Source of the DNA: Myxococcales bacterium
GTDB taxonomy: Bacteria; Desulfobacterota_B; Binatia; UBA1149; SPBQ01
Reading direction: 5' to 3'
Length of the DNA stretch: 6,710 nucleotides
NCBI GenBank assembly: GCA_004525875.1
Contig: SPBQ01000127.1
Span: 1 to 6,710 of the forward strand
The notes beneath the pieces were generated by a model. That model was not told the origin of the DNA. It saw only the letters and a list, made by a program, of their open reading frames with translations, and searched no databases. Below are positions 4,471 through 6,710 of the stretch, piece after piece. The position numbers and the translations under genes were made by a program. The stretch's first letter is position 1. Every line of letters starts with the position of its first letter.

Positions 4471-6492
4471 ATGCAGTCTAGCTCGTCGGTATGTCGCCGT
4501 GTCCGCTACGCAGGCTTCGGAATCATCGCAGTTGTCTTCTTCCTGGTCGCGATCGCACCTGAGGCGCACGCGCGCTTGAAACCTCACTGCCGGCGGCTGC
4601 TGATCACAGGCATCGCGGGTGTATCGCCAAACCAGGCGACGTTCCAAATTCTCGACAAGAACAGCAATACACTAGCGCAATCCTGCGCAGTTCAGCCGCA
4701 CGACAACGAGGAGGACATCGAGTACATCAAACGACTAGCGTACCGATGGACGCCGGATCCCACCGGCGGCGACGATGACGATCCGTGCACACCGGTGCCC
4801 CCCTTCAACGGCGCGCTTCCGGATCCGCTGCCGAAGAAAGCCTGCGTGACGTTGGCCGGGCCCGATCAGCCGTCGTGTACGATCAAATACAAAGTGTCGC
4901 CGAAGGATACGGGTGTGAAGAAGCAGTACATGGAGTTCTGCTGCTACGAGGACAACGACCAAGACAAGCTCTGCAAAAGCAAGCTCGATGCAGCGGCCAC
5001 GCCGAAGCCGATTCCCATCACGCTGCAGGTGGATACGAACGGTGATTTGACCTACTGCCCGGAGGCCCCTTGTGACGGCGACTGTCCGGCGTGTCCGATC
5101 GTCATCTCTCCGCCGCCGCCGCCGTTCACGTTCGTAATGCGCGGACCGGTGGAGCCTCTTCTCGGAACCAAGCACCTGCCCTCCGCTGAGGGTGGCGGCT
5201 GTCGAGCGGACCTCGGTGCGGCGTTGAGATCTTATGCCGCGGTCGGGAGCTCGGCGATCTCGCGCTGTCACAAAGCACGCCTCGCGGGAAAGCTCGACAG
5301 CGCGACGAACTGCAACTCGGCCACAGATGACGCCGACACCGCCGCACAGTTCCAAGTGCTCGCCGACGGCGTGCGCTCCGCGGCGCTCGGTTGCGCCAAG
5401 GGCGGCTCGCCGGCTGCCTCCGGCTACGGCAGCTGCCCGGCGCCTTGTGCGTTGATCAACATCGGTCTCTGCAGCGCGGGCAACGTTGGCGCACCGTGCG
5501 CCGGCGATTCCGAGTGCGACGTAACCCCCGGCGACGGACTCTGCGGGAATTGGACCGCCGTCGGTGACTGTTTGACCTGCCTCGCAGAAGACGCGGTGGT
5601 AAGCGCCGCCGTCACCACTTACGGTGACACGCCGGTGCCGATTCCGGCGCCGAAGGATGTCGCAAATTGCGACGACGCGATCGCGGGAGCGCTCGTGAAG
5701 CTGACTGCGACGCTGGTCCGAGAGACCGCAAAGTGCCAGAAGAAGACCGACACCGGCCAGAAGAGCCTCCCGGCCGGCGTGAGCTTCTGCAAGGACGCCG
5801 ACGTCAAGGGCATCATCGCCAAGGCGGAGGCCAGCGCACGCGCCCTCATCGTCAAGTCGTGCAGCGGCGGTGAGATCCCCGTGCTCGCTAGCATCTGCGG
5901 CGGCGCGCTCGATCCGGATTCCGTTGGCGACTGCGTGGTCGAGAACGCGCACGCGGTCAACGAAACGATCTCTGGCGCGGCATACCCGGACACGGCCGCG
6001 GTCTGCGGCAATGGCAACAAGGAAGGCGGCGAGCAGTGTGACGGTGCCAATGATACCGCCTGCCCAGGAGTTTGCCTTTCGAGCTGTCAGTGCGGGCTGC
6101 TTTCGCCGGTTTCGGAGGACCTCACGCCTTGCGAGCCGGGCTCGGTCGATCGCTACACGTTCCCCGTCCAAGCGGGAGATACGCTGTCAGTGCGCGCCGA
6201 TACCGTAGATGCGGGAACCGCCGCCGACCTCTGTTTCGGTGCGGGCTCGGGCTGTGACAACGGCGACGCCATCGAGGGCGACGACGAGGTGCCGTGTACG
6301 TTCCCGTCACCGCTCGGGTTTGGCTGCCCGCACGCAACGTTCAGCGCGACGGCCGACGGGGTCTGCACTGTGGAAGTCGCTGAGTGTATCAATGATTGCG
6401 CCAACGCCGCTCAGGCGAACTACACCCTCTCGGTGCAGAAGGCCGGCGGCGCCGTGCCGCTGCAGCTAACGGCCGACGACGAGCCGGAGTAG
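4471..6492 (+). CDS. Secreted cysteine-rich protein with duplicated four-Cys helical module and PPC-like C-terminus, 673 aa
   Basis: Function is unknown; predicted extracytoplasmic. Residues 1-34 are a signal peptide (RRVR, then FGIIAVVFFLVAIAP, cleavage after AHA34). Residues 35-240 hold an unrecognised region with 12 cysteines, including a CC pair at 157-158 and C201/C205/C208, ending in a PPPPP linker (214-218). Residues 244-388 and 400-509 are two copies of an alpha-helical module with four cysteines. Copy A carries a 35-residue insert including C-x8-C-x5-C-x8-C (334-358). Residues 512-541 form a DUF4215-like repeat (CGNGNKEGGEQCDG, then CPGVC). Residues 554-656 (DRYTFPVQAGDTLSV ... NYTLSV) resemble bacterial pre-peptidase C-terminal (PPC) beta domains. 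The mature chain has about 44 cysteines, so periplasmic or extracellular disulfide formation is expected. No CxxCH haem site and no catalytic motif were found. Start choice rests on AAGGGGG at 4457-4463. It is divergent from the 818-aa gene, suggesting shared regulation (inference). Confidence 0.93.
   Translation: MQSSSSVCRRVRYAGFGIIAVVFFLVAIAPEAHARLKPHCRRLLITGIAGVSPNQATFQILDKNSNTLAQSCAVQPHDNEEDIEYIKRLAYRWTPDPTGGDDDDPCTPVPPFNGALPDPLPKKACVTLAGPDQPSCTIKYKVSPKDTGVKKQYMEFCCYEDNDQDKLCKSKLDAAATPKPIPITLQVDTNGDLTYCPEAPCDGDCPACPIVISPPPPPFTFVMRGPVEPLLGTKHLPSAEGGGCRADLGAALRSYAAVGSSAISRCHKARLAGKLDSATNCNSATDDADTAAQFQVLADGVRSAALGCAKGGSPAASGYGSCPAPCALINIGLCSAGNVGAPCAGDSECDVTPGDGLCGNWTAVGDCLTCLAEDAVVSAAVTTYGDTPVPIPAPKDVANCDDAIAGALVKLTATLVRETAKCQKKTDTGQKSLPAGVSFCKDADVKGIIAKAEASARALIVKSCSGGEIPVLASICGGALDPDSVGDCVVENAHAVNETISGAAYPDTAAVCGNGNKEGGEQCDGANDTACPGVCLSSCQCGLLSPVSEDLTPCEPGSVDRYTFPVQAGDTLSVRADTVDAGTAADLCFGAGSGCDNGDAIEGDDEVPCTFPSPLGFGCPHATFSATADGVCTVEVAECINDCANAAQANYTLSVQKAGGAVPLQLTADDEPE
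5200..5634 (+). repeat. Four-Cys helical module, copy A (residues 244-388)
   Basis: Cysteines at 244, 266, 281 and 308 (first to last 64 residues), CHK after the second, then a 35-residue insert with its own four cysteines, then VGDC at 364-367 and Y384-G-D-T. Pairs with copy B at 5668-5997. Confidence 0.7.
5668..5997 (+). repeat. Four-Cys helical module, copy B (residues 400-509)
   Basis: Cysteines at 400, 422, 440 and 464 (first to last again 64 residues; the first pair again 22 apart), CQK after the second, then VGDC at 485-488 and Y505-P-D-T. VGDC-to-Tyr spacing is 17 in both copies. C-x21-C-x-K helical modules of this sort recur in secreted proteins of deltaproteobacterial-type genomes; this recollection is not checked by search. 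Confidence 0.7.
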
Positions 6493-6508
6493 GCCCAGCG
6501 ACGACATA

Positions 6509-6526
6509 GACGACACAGCGGTCGTC
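6509..6526 (+). terminator. Candidate hairpin after the 673-aa gene
   Basis: GACGAC and GTCGTC form a 6-bp stem with a 6-base loop, 17 bp after the stop codon. No T-tract follows on the plus strand, so termination here would be weak or Rho-assisted. Confidence 0.35.
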
Positions 6527-6531
6527 ACGCG

Positions 6532-6562
6532 AAAAAAAGACAGCCCTCTTCGAGCGGACTGT
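6532..6562 (-). terminator. Intrinsic terminator of the minus-strand dockerin-type gene
   Basis: Read on the minus strand, ACAGTCC (6562-6556) pairs with GGGCTGT (6546-6540) through seven pairs including one G-U. A run of seven T follows at 6538-6532. It begins 13 nt after the stop codon at 6575, a classic position between convergent genes. Confidence 0.65.
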
Positions 6563-6574
6563 TCGGTGCGGCGT

Positions 6575-6710
6575 CTAGGCCACCGGGCAAACCAGCACGC
6601 CCGGGAGGCTCACGGCCACCCGCAGGACGATCAGCGCATCGCTGGCGGTGATGCCACCATCATCGTTGACGTCGCAGACTGCGAGATCGCAGACCTGCAC
6701 GGCCGTGGCC
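6575..6710 (-). CDS. C-terminal end of a protein with a dockerin-like EF-hand, partial
   Basis: The last 44 residues are visible; the rest lies beyond the right edge. The sequence holds VCDLAVCDVNDDGGITASD, with a textbook 12-residue EF-hand loop (D1, N3, D5, I8, D12). The helix ALIVLRVAVSLPG and a final CPVA then TAG (6577-6575) follow. Such a CDVNxDGxxTASDAL.VLR.AV tail, with flanking cysteines, resembles one half of a type I dockerin. It is frequent at the C-terminus of exported proteins in these organisms, where it is thought to bind calcium and perhaps mediate attachment. What the missing main part does cannot be told. It converges on the 673-aa gene, with an intrinsic terminator between them. 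Confidence 0.82.
   Translation of the reverse strand, partial: ATAVQVCDLAVCDVNDDGGITASDALIVLRVAVSLPGVLVCPVA

Noticed and set aside
3723..4481. Plus-strand 252- and 225-codon frames across the intergenic region and the start of the 818-aa gene
   Set aside because: Antisense to the N-terminal repeats, without RBS or motifs, and they cover both TTGACA elements.
4735..6171. Minus-strand open frame of 478 codons opposite the 673-aa gene
   Set aside because: Arg/Ala/Val-rich with no recognisable family; it lies fully antisense to a gene with a signal peptide, RBS and clear domains.
4471..6492. Multihaem cytochrome, suggested by many cysteines and a CHK motif
   Set aside because: No CxxCH motif occurs in the 673-aa protein; the cysteines fit disulfide-rich domains.
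1..6710. CRISPR array, transposon ends or integrase attachment site
   Set aside because: No short regularly spaced direct repeats, no terminal inverted repeats with a transposase and no tRNA were seen. The periodic signals are protein-level repeats.

Overview
The window is GC-rich DNA that looks like accessory chromosome from a deltaproteobacterial-type organism (Myxococcota, Desulfobacterota or Binatota-like). The assignment rests on the protein styles present: secreted DUF4215 cysteine-rich repeats, EFQVNTYTTGGQ-type secreted proteins, four-cysteine helical modules and a C-terminal dockerin-like EF-hand. The phylum-level guess is an inference. No tRNA, rRNA, CRISPR array, transposase or phage gene is visible.

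Left third (1-1700) is a gene graveyard. A 5'-truncated fragment of a DUF4215 protein on the minus strand (1-761) runs off the left edge. It is followed by a frameshifted, internally deleted MAPEG-type membrane protein gene on the plus strand (842-1153) and a C-terminally truncated SpoIIAA/STAS-like gene on the plus strand (from 1199). Last comes the 5' end of a secreted-protein gene on the minus strand (1697 down to about 1478), which has an amber codon right after its signal peptide. The truncated ends of the last two genes meet at the same point, about 1475-1480, which marks a rearrangement breakpoint.

Centre (1770-4226, minus strand): an intact 818-residue secreted protein. It has a signal peptide, an alternating 35/22-residue repeat domain, about ten DUF4215-type cysteine-rich repeats, and a C-terminal domain. 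Its C-terminal half is paralogous to the left-edge fragment, so the two form a diverged direct duplication of about 740 bp at an offset of about 1.98 kb.

A 244-bp divergent intergenic region (4227-4470) carries one TTGACA element on each strand. To its right is an intact 673-residue secreted cysteine-rich protein on the plus strand (4471-6492). It has a novel-looking N-terminal region, two copies of a four-cysteine helical module, a DUF4215-like repeat and a PPC-like beta domain. Convergent to it is the 3' end of a minus-strand gene (6575-6710) ending in a dockerin-like EF-hand, with a hairpin plus T-tract terminator just beyond.

Taken together, this is a cluster of exported, disulfide-rich, probably cell-surface proteins of unknown function beside a decaying region. 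A small cysteine module (C-x8-C-x5-C-x8/10-C) recurs in at least three of the genes. No enzyme, pathway or defence system can be assigned from the sequence.
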